A stretch of DNA of 64,000 nucleotides from Apoderus coryli (taxonomy: Eukaryota > Arthropoda > Insecta > Coleoptera > Attelabidae): the NCBI GenBank assembly GCA_911728435.2, contig OU452198.1:33075902-33139901 (forward strand), read 5' to 3'. Below are positions 43,133 to 54,889 of this stretch, in pieces; positions within the stretch are counted from its first letter, which is position 1, and every line of letters starts with the position of its first letter. The notes under the pieces are model-generated. The model worked only from the letters and a program-made list of their open reading frames with translations, made no database searches and was not told the DNA's origin. The position numbers and the translations under genes were made by a program.

Positions 43133-43157
43133 TTTTGCCTTACGCAGGCATCATCAG
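43133..43157 (-). ncRNA. degenerate hammerhead-like motif
   Basis: On the minus strand CTGATGA (43157-43151) is followed by a GCCT/AGGC stem with GCGTA loop, then AAAA where the core needs GAAA. The invariant G is lost, so cleavage is unlikely. The surrounding sequence resembles the Penelope-type repeats elsewhere in the window. Confidence 0.35.
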
Positions 43158-44289
43158 ACTTCTAAAAATTATTATCAATACAGTGTTTAGTCACTTATAT
43201 GGCTTCTTAAATCCAATAATAGTTATGAAAAACCAAAAACTAACTTACTTCTACAATCAATACATCATCACACTAAATATGAATAAAACAAATACATAAA
43301 ATTCAATGTGAACCAGCCCAACATGCCAGTAACCATTTCCATACAGGTGCTAAAATTTTAAAACTTTTATTTATGCAGAATATTATATAATGTTCTTATC
43401 GGCATGAGATAAAATTGCACAAAAACCAGAGAGAAACAAAACAAAGCAAAAAGCATTGCAGCCGTCGTGTTCTTGATTTTAAACATTATTAAAAACGAGG
43501 TGCGGTTCAAAAGTAAAAACATCATTAACACATTCAGTATGAGGGCTTTTCTTAGCTTTGATGATCTCAAGCTTCTCTAGAAAGTTTAATCTTTCGCCCT
43601 TTTCACCAACGTGCAACATCTTGGGATGGGGGAAAGGGTGTGCTGCTTTTCCAACAAGTGATTTGCAAAGGCCGATTTGGCAGATGTTATATCTGTATCT
43701 TTATATTTTATTAAATTCTTTTAATTGTTCTTGTACCCTTATAGAAACTCCAAAATCAAATTGTGCCTCAACTCACTGAAAATGTTAAAAAATTATCAAG
43801 CCAAGTAGATTAAGGTCGATGTCTAGTTATTTAGATAGTAATGGAATATTGCGCCTATTAGGAAGACTAAATAACATATTTGATTGTTAAGAAAATTTAA
43901 AGAATCCGATAATTTTAGATCCTAAACATAAAAAATTACATCTTTAATCATTAAGTACCATCATGAAAAAGTTTACCATCATATATAGACAAGAAACGGT
44001 GATTCATAATTTAAGACAAAATTACTGGATTTTAAGAATGGGACAAGCAGTGAAAGCAATTTGGGCAAAATGTCAAACAATACACAGTTATAGTCTAATC
44101 TTAATTCAAAATGATACAAAAAACCACAACTCGCTATCCCTTTGCAATGTCAAATCCGAACTCAGCCGTCCATAGGCGCACCCTCGCTCAAACCGCTCAT
44201 GTCACTGGTATACTGCCTTATAAAAAAAAACTGTCTGTATATATATAACTACATTGCAACCTAATACCGGCGGTGTCTGATATAGTGAC

Positions 44290-44700
44290 TGCAAAAAGTT
44301 TCATCCACTTGAGGTATTATTAAAAATTATTATGTAATTTGATATATCTTCTTTCATTTTATGAATCTAAGAAAAACTATTAAACAAATCATGGTTACAA
44401 TATTCTGCCACCGTGTTTTACTGTCGGACACAAATTTTCTTCTTTAAATTCCACATTAAGTTTTTGCCATACCATATGATGTCCATCCGATTAAATTTAT
44501 ATTAATTGCCAAAAATTATTAGTTTCATTCATATTATAGTTATTTGCAAACTCATTAACCCAATTTTTGCCAGTCACTGTAGATATTTTTATTACTGTCG
44601 GTATCCTTTGGCAGGCATGATTTATTATAGGCCTTATATACGACGGAGAAATGTATCAAAAAAACGCTGCATTCGATGCCCATTTCTAATATAAAGAGAA
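44290..44700 (-). pseudogene. Tc1-like transposase fragment inside the BEL/Pao relic
   Basis: The minus strand has a DESKINLIGWTS-like segment, then VWQKLNVEFKEENLCPTVKHGG, matching the WRKPGEAFNP...PTVKHGGGSVMVWG region of Tc1 transposases with substitutions and a stop. Ends not resolved; the insertion probably spans about 44130-44755. Confidence 0.55.
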
Positions 44701-45093
44701 TGGGAACGGATAGCCTCAGTAAAATCGTTAAATTTATATATCTTAAATTAAGATTAGAAAGACTATACCAGCCTGTAGATTGGAACGTACTGTAGGACCA
44801 TTCATTAAATGTGGAGTAAATTATTTTGGTTGACTTGGTGTTTTAGTAAAACGTAGTCATGAAAAATGAAATAGTGGTATATTTACATGCATGGATACTA
44901 AGGCATTTAGAAATAGCACATGACTTATCGACGGATAGTTTTATACATATGCTTCGACAATTTGGTTGTAGAAGAGGTTTTCCACAAGAAATGTATAGCA
45001 ATAATGGTAGTAATTTTAAAGGTGCTGATAAAGAATTAAAAAGAGCATTAGAAGAGGGAATCTAACATGAAATATCAAAATTTGACTGTTTAA

Positions 45094-45864
45094 GGGTGGG
45101 TATTATAAAAATATTTTGACAGATAACTAAAAGTTAACTGTAGGATGACGTCACATTTCATATTTAACTGCAAAATGTAGGAGTTAACTTTATCGAGTGG
45201 ATGAGGTATCAGTTAAAGTTAACTTTGTAGAAAATTGTGATTTTCGACAGTTCTTCTGTCAATAATTTAAGATTATTAACCTCAATTTTATTGTTTATTT
45301 TTTTTTGCAATAATGTTAGGAAACGATATGCATTTTATTTTTCAAGAACTATTATCCGACGTTGAAGAAGATGCTGCAAATATTGTAAACGGCCTCGGCG
45401 ACAAAGGGTATTTAGAAATCGAGTTGACCATTTCACCTTGTAGAACGAAAAAGAATTTCATCTTTCATCTCTAGATCTGTTTCAAGAGCCAACCAATATC
45501 CAACACTTGCCAGACGTGTATATTATGTGCTTATTTTCATTGCATTGTCAGATTTGAGGACACTTTGATTTTATTTAAATAAATATCATGGTACATAGTA
45601 CAAAATAATAATTGAAGAATACGTTTTAAAAATATTGGTATTAAATCAAACGCTGCCCTACATTTAACTTTCATTGATTTTCTATAAAAACAAAAATAAA
45701 ACAAAATAATTACTAGAAAACAATTACAGTACATAAACAAAACAAACAATTCTAGGTTAGAAATAATGAATATGAGACGTTTATAAAACAGACATTCTAA
45801 CGCTAAAGTTAACCATGACTGTTAAAACTAAAGTTAACTTCAAACATGTTTATAATACCCACCC
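45094..45864. mobile_element. PIF/Harbinger-like non-autonomous element
   Basis: The ends are GGGTGGGTATTATAA and its inverse TTATAATACCCACCC; the inverted similarity extends inward through AAAGTTAAC-rich sequence. TAA is present on both sides (45091-45093, 45865-45867), the 3-bp target duplication of PIF/Harbinger. The flanking BEL/Pao integrase frame continues across the insertion. A short frame at about 45313-45440 (MLGNDMHFIFQELLSDVEED) may be a remnant first exon. The subterminal GTTAACTTTA motif is repeated at both ends. Confidence 0.75.
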
Positions 45865-46449
45865 TAAATAGAATCAAATGGAATTTCAACCCACCACTTT
45901 CTCCTCATATGGGCGCTGCATTGGACAGATTAATGGATTAAGGGTGTAAAAAAGATAATGACTGAAATTCTAAAATCAAAATTCCCACAAGAATATGTGC
46001 TTCGAACCGTGTTAGCTGAAGCAGAAAATATTTTGAATTCAAGACCACTGACACATGTATCTTTAGACTTTGACGCTCCAATCCAAACCACTTCCTAATT
46101 GGTAATTCTTATAGAGCAACGTTGTGCTAAACACATAAATGTAAATCTATTAAACAAATGGAGAGCGGCACAAAAGTTAACTGATTTGTTTTGGAAGAGA
46201 TGAACGCAAGAATACATGCCATTTCTTGTTAGAAGAAGTACATGGTATAACGAAGCTTCACCTGTAAAAGAAAATGACGTGGTTATTGTCATCGATCCCG
46301 ATGGACCTAGAAACTCTTATCCAAAAGGAAGAGGCGTTTCTTGCAATGCAGGACGGGACAATAAAATACGTAAAGCTGAGCAATGGGAATATTTTGAAGA
46401 GACCTGTAGCGAGGCTTCGTGTATTATAGTTTGGCAAATTGATCTGTAA

Positions 46450-46951
46450 CAGCGCGGCGTCGGTAAGGGGAATGCAGTTGTAATAAAACATTGCTAATTT
46501 CATTCATAAGATTTCCAGCGGCGTGTGTTGTAAAGGGTTAGTAATAATTATGTGTTACTAAAAAATTAAAATTAATGAAAAATTCTTCACGTGTTTGGTA
46601 AAAGCACCTACTGCTATTAAGCTGTAACACCCAAGAAGTATTTTATTTATTTAATGAATTATTTATTTTAATTCAAATATGTACTAAAGTTTGCATGCCA
46701 AAAATTAAAATAAAAAACAGAAACATTCTAAAACAACTTAACGAAATAAATTAAATTTTTTGGTAATCTTGCTCGATTTAAACAAAAAAATCTAAAACAA
46801 CTTAACACTTATCAAAAATAATTAAAATATCTTGGATCTTTTTGTTGCTTTAAGTCACGTTTAGAAACTATAATTAACTGTTTTAAATATTTCGATTAAA
46901 TATAACGATCATAATTAGTATTACTTTATAGAAGGTGGCAATCTGTTAGAT
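46450..46951. other. no gene seen
   Basis: AT-rich sequence downstream of the BEL/Pao relic. TCTAAAACAACTTAAC occurs twice (about 46726 and 46789). LTR not recognised. Confidence 0.4.
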
Positions 46952-47225
46952 TTCGTCAACTTGAGCATCATCATTATCATCAGTCTCGCTGTCGTCATCT
47001 TGTCCTAAAGTCATTATAATGTGCTCAATTTCCTTCAAAATTCTTCTTCCACCTCCTTAACATGTCGGCAAAAACTATTCCTATCATTACTGGATATTAA
47101 AAACTTCTTTTAATGTAGTTAGCTTGAAATTTCCGGTTGTATTGCGGGTTCTTATATATTTAATTTAAGTTTTGCGTAAGTTAACTCTATTGGGTTTATG
47201 TCGCACGTATACGGAGGCGTTCTAA
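46952..47225 (-). pseudogene. Tc1/mariner-type transposase C-terminus
   Basis: The minus strand reads PPYTCDINPIELTYAKLKLN, the PPYHCDLNPIELxWAxIK block of a large insect DDE family, then CRHVKEVEEEF and IEHIIMTLGQDDDSETDDND, an acidic tail ending at a stop. The terminal acidic tail and IEHII segment are typical of the family. Several stops lie between the pieces; upstream catalytic blocks are missing. Confidence 0.65.
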
Positions 47226-47239
47226 GAGATGTTTTTTTA

Positions 47240-48380
47240 AATCGAACTACCCTGATTTTTTTAGCCAATAAAATTGCATATTTTTGTGCCTTTTAAATGA
47301 TATACGAGACTTAATAGTTTTAGTTTTAGAAATATCAAAAATCGAGAACGGTATTGAAAAATTTATTGTTCCGAGGATTTTTGGACACTCTGTCATTTTG
47401 GTATAGTGTTAACTTCTGTCACGATTATATTGTTAATCTTTAAAACACCAAAATTCTAAGTAGATTCAATACAAATTTCCAGTTTTGATGCAGCAAACAA
47501 TGTGTAAGCTTATATTTCTACAAGAGCAAAGAAAAATTGTTTTGAACCTAAAACACTAAAGTAACAGAACACTAAATATACAATAATAATTTGATATAAT
47601 ATTTGATAATATTGCAACTCATACACGACAACAAAAGTATAAATAATAACACCACTCTGCCACTAGCTGATTGAATATTACTACGAGGGGCGGCAGCAAT
47701 TGCGGGGAAGAACTCAGTTTCCACCAATTGCGACTTGAACACCCGCATGGCGACAAAACGTGCGAGGGTCTAAGCACCAATTAGGATCATTCATGCGGCG
47801 TCTAACCACCTATTTCGCGTGGTATTGCGAATTATACAGAAGATCGTAATTTCTTTTCCCTATTTAAATATTCAGTAGTGAAAATGTTAGTTATTAAATA
47901 AAAATAAAACAAACAACCACTTAAAAATGCTGAGCTTTTTACTTCTTTTCTAGGACTAGTGATTTTTTGTAGTTAAATTTGGCAATATAGGATTTTTTTG
48001 TCCGCATTCCTGTCGTTGTCACAGATTCGTTTGCCAAGCAATAGATGTTCGAAGATATGAATGAGTAATTTATTCCTTACACAGAATAATTACTGCGGGG
48101 TATAAAATCTTCAATATTTATTGTTCACTCTGTATGTTTAGTTTAATTGTTTATGTTATTAATTTCGAATTGTAAAAAAAAATATATACCTAGTGATCCA
48201 ATGTCATTATAGAAAAATCAAATAGAAAACATAAATAAAGTTGTCAGGTTGACTTTCTATAAAAAAAAGATATAAAATTCTAGAAGAAACTTAATCAAAA
48301 GCTCGATTGATAAAACGGTCATTCGAGCCAGAATTTCTAAATACTTTCATCACAGGTAAATCTGAATAAGTCACAACGAC
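47240..48380. other. no gene seen
   Basis: No recognisable coding sequence on either strand. 47640-47840 is somewhat GC-richer without an identifiable feature. Confidence 0.4.
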
Positions 48381-48384
48381 CTTA

Positions 48385-48536
48385 AGATGTGAATGAAGGA
48401 TTCTCTTTGGAAGGCGTTCCGTTGGCATGCGGATTACGTGGCCAGTCCATCGCAGCTGGTGCCTGACAATCATCGCCTCAATGCTAGTAGTTTCAGCTTC
48501 CTCAGAACTCTGATGTTTGTTCGTCAGTACTGCCAT
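48385..48536 (-). pseudogene. non-LTR ORF C-terminal fragment
   Basis: TTSIEAMIVRHQLRWTGHVI and RMPTERLPKRILHSHLK match the endonuclease-reverse transcriptase C-terminus in which RWxGHVxRM precedes RLPKxxLYxxL. Related to the fragment at 56220-56618. Ends abruptly on both sides. Confidence 0.65.
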
Positions 48537-48540
48537 TTAA

Positions 48541-49622
48541 ATTTCTTCTAAGATTACTTGGATATACACAGAAATTTCCAAAGAGAAATTATATTTCTGT
48601 AGCACCTTCAGTGCTCTGCACGAAGACTGTAGAGAAATGGTACCAGTGATCCCTAAGGAACAGACATAAATGCATGCTGAATTACAGGAAGATGGTTGAC
48701 GGCAATGCATCCAAATAGTTCAAAATGTACCAAAGGTGATATTCTGCGATACAAAAGTGTTTGTTTAGTTATGTTTCCGAAGGGATCGAAGAGGAACAAT
48801 AGTGTTTAGAGGCAAACAATTTAAGATCATAAAATTAACCTCATAGTGACACTATAATACTGCACCATGATTGTTCTTTCACGATTACGGTCACACCTTG
48901 CGAATGCCCAAAATAACGGTCGCAATGACCATCTTTTCTTGTCGTCCATCAAGGGCTGCCATACCCGTATTGAAATCATAATACATGTCCGCCTCCACCC
49001 TTCATATAATAGCAATTTTATATCTAAAAAACACTTATAGAATTCTCATGAAATGACTATATAAAGATAATTTTCTTACGCGACACTGCCAAAATGATTT
49101 TACGATTATTTCTTATTCCTGCTGGGATCACCTAAGTAACAATAAAAACGAATTATGGTAACTCCAATAAAAATCAAATTCACTCTAATTACTATTCATT
49201 CTAATAAACTCCAAAGCCTCGCCTGCAGGAAGAGAGTAATTATTTAAGAAATCATTCCACAAAAAAAAATCTGTATAAAGCAGATGGAATTTTAATTCTA
49301 TTTGCTTGCGAACGACATGACGAAGGAAAAAAAACGAATAAAATCTGTGTCAGCCCTCACAAGAAGCGCTCGTTCCCGCTTTTGTTGGAGTAAAAATCGT
49401 TTCTCTTCAGTTCCATTTAGGTTGGCTACCGAATTTACTTTTTCACTATTCAGGGTGAGTGAGAAAAATAGTTGGTGTAGACAAAACTACGAAGTACAAA
49501 AACATGACGTACCTATCAAATATTTTAAATTCTTCATTATTTGTTAAGTACTTTTCCTTCATATACAAGGTGTTAGTAAATAAATGCGACAAACTAATAA
49601 ATAAATGACAGTTTGCTATATC
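48541..49622. other. no gene seen
   Basis: No recognisable coding sequence. CCTCGCCTGCAGG at about 49217 distantly resembles the CTCGCCTGCGG repeat at 20.4 and 33.8 kb. Confidence 0.35.
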
Positions 49623-49624
49623 TA

Positions 49625-51404
49625 CCGGGTATTCCATTAAGAATGGACAGGTAGCATATCTCCGGAAATAATAGTCGTAGGACAATGGGGAAAAAATTCT
49701 TTTAGGGAAATCGACCATGGGAAATCGCTGGAAATAATTTTTTAGTTCCTAACTATACCGCTAGGGGGCGTAATAGATACAGTAATGCGAAAAATGCATT
49801 TTTATTGAAAATTTTGCAATATAAGTTAAAAAAACAATACTACCACAGTAATGCTACTGAGATTCGGCATCTTTTTGGTGTATCACTTTTTATTGTGCGG
49901 CTTGAAATAAAGGCAGCTGGGAAGGACGGAATTTTTCCTATGATAATGTCTATAACTTTGGTTTGGCTTAACCGAATTCATCAATCTAATTTTTATTTAA
50001 GAACTCAAGCCATGCTGATGAAGAAAAAAAATATGTCAAATCATAATTGTTTTTTGGGGCTCCGCTAGATGGCGATATTTGCATCGCCTAAGGTTTTTTT
50101 GATTTTTCTTTAAAAACTTAAATGTAATGATACAAATATTTTATCAAAAATGAAAAGTAAATTGAATTTGCAACAAAAATGTCTAAAACCGCACATCAAA
50201 ATCTTTATTCGTTTCAGAGTTATGGCCAAAAGAATTTTGTTCACCAAAATTCGTTAAAAAATCATGTATCTTTAATTTTACATGATCAAAAATGCCATGG
50301 GAAATAAAGAAATAGGTTTAAACTTTATTAAACTGATAGTTTAGCAAATAAAAATAATGAAAAATCCATTAAAATTAACAAAATGCAGAGCTTTCATAAA
50401 ATTTGTTAAACGAGGTAGCTCTAGAAGTTTCCATGCATGGAGACAAATAAATAAACGCGAATATGCTGCTAAATACCCTGACCGAAGTCACCATAGCAGA
50501 AAAGTGTTCCGTCGGTTAGCAGTCCATTCTTGTGGGGAAGGATAAAAAACATGGTTTACCAAACACCACCAACCACTCGAGAGAACATGATTGAGCGAAT
50601 TCAAAATGCAGTGGTGTCGCTTGCTAGTACAAAAAAATGAGCCAATAAGTAGCTGCATTTTGCAAAATGGGGGTCATTTTGAACATTTATGAAAGTTCTG
50701 TTGGTAGTTATAATGTTGTTGTTTTTGTTATTATTAGTGTTATTGTTAATTTTTGTTATTTTCATTGGTTATTTATTGTTATTTCTTTATTTCCATAGCA
50801 TTCTTGATCACGGAAAATTAAAGACACATGATTTTTCAACGAATTTTGGTGAACAACATTCTTTTATACAATACACTTTTTATTTTTGATAAAATATTTG
50901 TATCATTCCATTTAAGTTTTTAAAGAAAAATCAAAAAAACCTTAGGCGTTGCAAATATCCCATCTATTGGAGTCCAAAAAACAATTATAATTTGAAATAT
51001 GTTTTTTCTTCATCGGCAAGGCTTCAGTTCTTAAACAAAAATTAGATTGATAAATTCGGTTAAGACAAACCAAAGTTATAGACATTATCATAGGTAAAAT
51101 TTCGTCCTTCCCTGCTGCCTTTATTTCAAGCCGCACAATAAAAAGTAACACCAAAAAGATGTCGAATCTCAGTAGCACTACTGTGGTAGTATTGTTTTTC
51201 TAACTTATAATGCAAAATTTTCAATAAATATGCATTTTTTGCATTACTAAATCTATTATGCCCCCTAGCGGTATAGTTAGGAACTAAAAAACTATTTTCA
51301 GCGATTTTCCATGGTCAATTTCCCTAAAACAATTTTTTCCCCATTGTCCTACGACTATTAGTTCCTGAGATATGCTACCTGTCCACCCTTAATGGAATAC
51401 CCGG
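49625..51404. mobile_element. Tc1/mariner-like element with TIRs of about 600 bp
   Basis: 49625 to about 50270 and about 50800-51404 are long inverted repeats. The outer ends are CCGGGTATTCCATTAAG preceded by TA, and the inverse followed by TA, as expected for TA target duplication. Both arms carry the same blocks (ACCGCTAGGGGGC-, AAATAAAGGCAGC-type). The 500-bp centre holds only an HTH fragment, so the transposase core has been lost and most of the element is TIR. Confidence 0.8.
50357..50660 (+). pseudogene. DUF4817-type HTH fragment of a mariner-like transposase
   Basis: After SFHAWRQINKREYAAKYPDR the sequence reads RSHHSRKVFRRL, the YxxRFPxRxxPxxxxFxRL pattern of the N-terminal HTH in these transposases. 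The frame then shifts; no DDE domain follows before the right TIR. Confidence 0.55.
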
Positions 51405-51416
51405 TACATAATATAT

Positions 51417-51899
51417 AATGTGTCCACGGATAGAGTTTGTAAGAGGAAAAACTTTTTTATTTCTAGATTTAGAAGAAAAAGTCATTCTTTATAAAAACGT
51501 CTTCTTGTGTCGAAACTACAATTTCAAATACCAAATTTACGATTACTATACAGGGTATACCAAAAATAAAATTTTTAGTGATTTAGATTTTTTTATTTTT
51601 ATGAAAATATTTTCAAAATCGTGATTTATTACACCAAATGTGCAAAAAACACTAATACACTTTTTTCTCAAAGTGGTTGATTTCATAGCTACTACTAAAA
51701 TAATAAAATTAAAAAAAGACATGGAAATCAAAATCATTAAAAATGTTATTTTTGATATACCCTGTATAGTAATCGTAAATTTCGTACTCGAAATTGTAGT
51801 TTTGACACAAGCAGACGTTTTTATAAATAATTACTTTTTCTTCTAAATCTACAAATAAAAAAGTTTTTGCTCTTCCAAACTCTATCCGTGGACACATTG
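51417..51899. mobile_element. foldback element
   Basis: ATGTGTCCACGGATAGAGTT at 51418 recurs exactly inverted at the other end (51897). Arms of about 150-200 bp match with substitutions; CAGGGTATACC and its inverse lie inside. No coding content. It directly abuts another TIR element on the left and a partial copy on the right. Confidence 0.75.
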
Positions 51900-52020
51900 G
51901 ATAGAGTTTGGAAGAAGAAAAACTTTTTTATTTGTAGATTTAGAAGAAAAAGTCGTTCTTTATAAAAACGTCTGCTTGTGTCAAAACTACAAATTCAAAT
52001 ACCAAATTTACGAGTACTAT
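51898..52020 (+). repeat. partial copy of the foldback arm
   Basis: GGATAGAGTTTGGAAGAAGA and the following about 110 bp repeat the left arm of 51417-51899 in direct orientation, giving three tandem arm copies (direct, inverted, direct). Confidence 0.75.
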
Positions 52021-52384
52021 TTCAGATACCCATTTGAACCGCTATGTTTTCTACAGAAAAAAGGTACTCCTGGGCATAAGCTCTAAAGCTGACCGTTTTC
52101 GAGGAAAATCAACTTGTCGAAAAAAAAGTTAACTTCATAATTAAAAAAAAATTAAAAAATTATAGAAAAAATGTCTTTTCAAAATTCTCTAACCGTAAAA
52201 AAGTAACGCATTTCGCACATTTCAGACTTTGTGTAAAACAATGTAATAATTTTTTTATCAATTAGGCTTTAAGTTTTAAAAAGTTTCCTCCTGTCAAAAG
52301 AACAATTAGTTTTTTGTTTAAGATAACATTAAGTTTGTACCTGGAAAAAGTACATTTGTATTACAAAATGAAAAATCAATAATT

Positions 52385-52609
52385 ACACAAACGGTGAAAT
52401 GTGCGAAATGCATTACCTGCACGGAATGGCGAGCGGTAATTCGGCAGAAGCAAGGCGGTTGTAACAGGAAAGACATCCGGATCGCCAAGTACCACACCAT
52501 AACTTGTTTCAACGTATTCACCATGAGAAAATGGTAGTTTTAAAAAGAATACTGCTGATAATGGGCAGCCTATGGCAGTTGCAATTCCCCTACAAGAGGC
52601 TGTCCTCAA
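52385..52609 (-). pseudogene. possible DUF4817-type HTH exon
   Basis: The minus-strand frame reads FSHGEYVETSYGVVLGDPDV and later PNYRSPFRAGNAFRTFHRL, which has the spacing of the EYADMIFVYGxC...YxxRxPxRxxPxxxxFxxxxRL pattern, but few residues are conserved. It would fit a mariner-like origin of the surrounding TIR element. Confidence 0.3.
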
Positions 52610-52618
52610 CGAAGTTAA

Positions 52619-53320
52619 ATAATAATAATAATACTCTTTATTGTCTAACAGGTTCAGGAACCCAATTACAAGACAATATGACTAAAAATATAATCAACTA
52701 TATCACAACAAACTAATTAATAATTCTAAAAAAATGAAACAAAACAAAAACCGTATCAAGAACAATACATAATAATAATGAACATAATTTCATAAATCTA
52801 CACATTTATATAAAAATATGAATATAAAAGAAATCAACACCAAACAGAAATTGACAGATTACAAATAGAAGAGCGCGGGCCCTAAATGCTCACGGTGCGG
52901 AGATATCTGAGCACGTTATTTCTAAAAGAGGAGAGTGCACCACCAAAGTAGTTGACCATCCCATCAATATTTCTATAGTTACATTGATAGCATGCTTGAT
53001 ATAAGGGAGCCTTGGTTTCATAATTAGCATGCGCGTATGGCAATTTGAATAATTGATGATGTCTTGCAAAGTAGCGAGGTACGTGAAAATGTAATTGCTC
53101 AAGTAGAGATGGACAGTCGATCATAAAATTTAAAAATTTAAATAATATCTGACTTGACACGATTCTGTGCATAATAAGTGAGTCATTATGAAATCTCGAT
53201 AACAGTAAAGAAAATCCGACCACTCGACAGTTTGGAGAATTTTGAAAAGACGACGTTTTTATGTCATATCCAAAGAGTACAAGCCTTATTGCCAAGAGAT
53301 TTGTTGTTTTAATTTTGCAA
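52619..53320 (-). pseudogene. non-LTR retrotransposon 3' end
   Basis: The minus strand encodes SLLEQLHFHVPRYFARHHQL and FKLPYAHANYETKAPLYQ, the conserved C-terminus (LLxxIxFxVPxxxxRxxxxFxxPxxRTNYxxxSPL) of CR1/Jockey-like ORF2. The 3' UTR ends in GACAATAAAGAG followed by an ATT-repeat tail at 52619-52632. Heavily 5'-truncated. Confidence 0.7.
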
Positions 53321-53519
53321 TTATGAAGTTATCGTTTGGTTTTGTTACTTGTTCTAACGTTTAAATAACTCTCATTTAATTGGTAGAAGAAATTAATTTT
53401 ATTTAAAAAAATTGATATGTTTTTCAATAGTTGATTTTCTTCGAAAACGGTCAACTTTAGAGCTTATGACCAAGAGTACCTTTTTTGTGTAGAAAACCTT
53501 GGCGGTTCAAAGAAGTATC

Positions 53520-54195
53520 TTAAACCAGTACTGTGTCCAATGGCGTAGAAACCTACCACTTCAACAAAATCTTCACCAAATGTTTAATAAAAAAAAAAGT
53601 CCTCCACACATTATAGCTTATTATGAGTAGAAAATGCTTGCAAAAGCCGTTTTCTGGACGATAAACGGTTCCGTAGATATTCGCAAAAAAACGATTTTTT
53701 TTTTCAATTGCAAAATCGAAAATGATGCATTTTAGGGACTAACTTAATTGAAACATTTTTTCAAATTTTTGGACGAGCTCTCACACCTCAAAGTCCTGCG
53801 CGTATATTTTGAAACACCCTGTATAAACATGTATGTCCGCAAATGCTTAATTAACGAGCCACAGAGAGTTGTTTTTCATAAAAACTGATGCTTTATTTCT
53901 TGCTCTGAATCCGGTCGAGATATGCAAATGATTTGGTGGGTTGTAAGAGATACTTGTAGCGCATTTTTTTACATGCACTTAATAATTTCGTGTTTATTAT
54001 TTGCGCGCATACGCATACTGATCTCAATAAAAAATAAATCAAAAGCTCTCTTACCTTTTTTTCGTAGGGGGCGCAATTTAAAGGAAAAACAAACCTATTA
54101 ACGAAAAAAAAAAGGTGTAACAGCTTTTTTGTCACAAGTCGAACGAAGATTTCAAAAATAATTTTATTTTGAAATAACAAAAAGTCATCAAAATC
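53520..54195. other. no gene seen
   Basis: A transposon-end string AAACACCCTGTATA is at about 53810. The 95-codon frame at 53893-54180 on the minus strand is not recognisable. Confidence 0.4.
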
Positions 54196-54196
54196 C

Positions 54197-54515
54197 GCGG
54201 TTATAATCTCCTGCCCGAGGACGTTAAGGGTTGCCTAACTGAGACACAATTTAAAAGAAAATTGAAACTGTATTTGATTGATAGCGTGTTCTACAGCTTT
54301 CAGGAGTTTGTTGATACTAATGGACGGTAGTTTTTTTTTTAGCGATTGTAATTGTTCATTTGTTTGTTTATTTGTTGTTTATTTATTTATTTTTCTCTGA
54401 ATGTTATTATGAGTGTTTTTATTTTGAACATTATTGTTTACATATTGACATGTCTATGTACAGAAATGTAAAATTTATGACTGAAATAAAGAATTTGAAT
54501 TTGAAATATCTCAGT
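54197..54515 (+). pseudogene. non-LTR retrotransposon 3' end
   Basis: YNLLPEDVKGCLTETQFKRK and LKLYLIDSVFYS are the C-terminal WNxLPxxIRxxxSxxxFKxxLKxxL motif of Jockey/CR1-type ORF2. The UTR ends in GAAATAAAGAATTTGAATTT near 54505, a typical signal and tail. Confidence 0.65.
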
Positions 54516-54889
54516 GACGTACCAATTTTAGCTCTACATATCATATTTATATGTGTATGGAGGCTATTAGTTTCATGATTTTTTTTTAATTTCACCAGAA
54601 ATACGACTTTTTTTTTTGTCATTTTGTACGTAAATAGGTAGTGTTGTACAAATTCATGTATCTGGTAATTACGTATGTCGTAGTAACATTCCTGATGGAT
54701 AAAAACGTGTGAGGGGAGTCGAAGATAGGGGCGAGAGTTAGAGAGGTTATGGCGGCATGAGGTAATTTTTCTCCTAACTCTCGTGTGTAAAATTTTTCCT
54801 ATTGCTTCTTGAGTGCAAACTCAAGTTGCGTTGCTTATAATTACTAAAATAATTATAAAAAATACAGATAAGGTCACATTACACAACAA

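Larger units (their letters stand above)
43815..46446 (+). pseudogene. second BEL/Pao pol relic (integrase region), interrupted twice
   Basis: SYLDSNGILRLLGRLNN and LRQNYWILRMGQAVKAIWAK (43815-44120) are the region before and within the integrase zinc-binding domain. After a 600-bp interruption, FIKCGVNYFG (44800) has the catalytic Asp replaced by Asn; then come HDLSTDSFIHMLRQF and MYSNNGSNFKGADKEL, again with Asn where the second catalytic Asp (SDNG) is expected. The frame resumes after the Harbinger-like insert with NRIKWNFNPPLSPHMGAALD, then RTVLAEAENILNSRPLTHVS, WRAAQKLTDLFWKR and PVKENDVVIVIDPDGPRN, ending near 46446. It is a different lineage from the 21.1-27.5 kb copy. Stops and Asp losses show it is dead. 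Confidence 0.8.
52028..53516. mobile_element. TIR element containing an HTH relic and a non-LTR insertion
   Basis: 52028-52110 and 53436-53516 are inverted repeats: TTTGAACCGC, then TTTTCTACA, AAAAAAGGTACTC, CATAAGCTCTAAAG and GACCGTTTTCGA blocks in the same order. Inside are an HTH-like minus-strand frame and a non-LTR 3' fragment. Confidence 0.65.
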
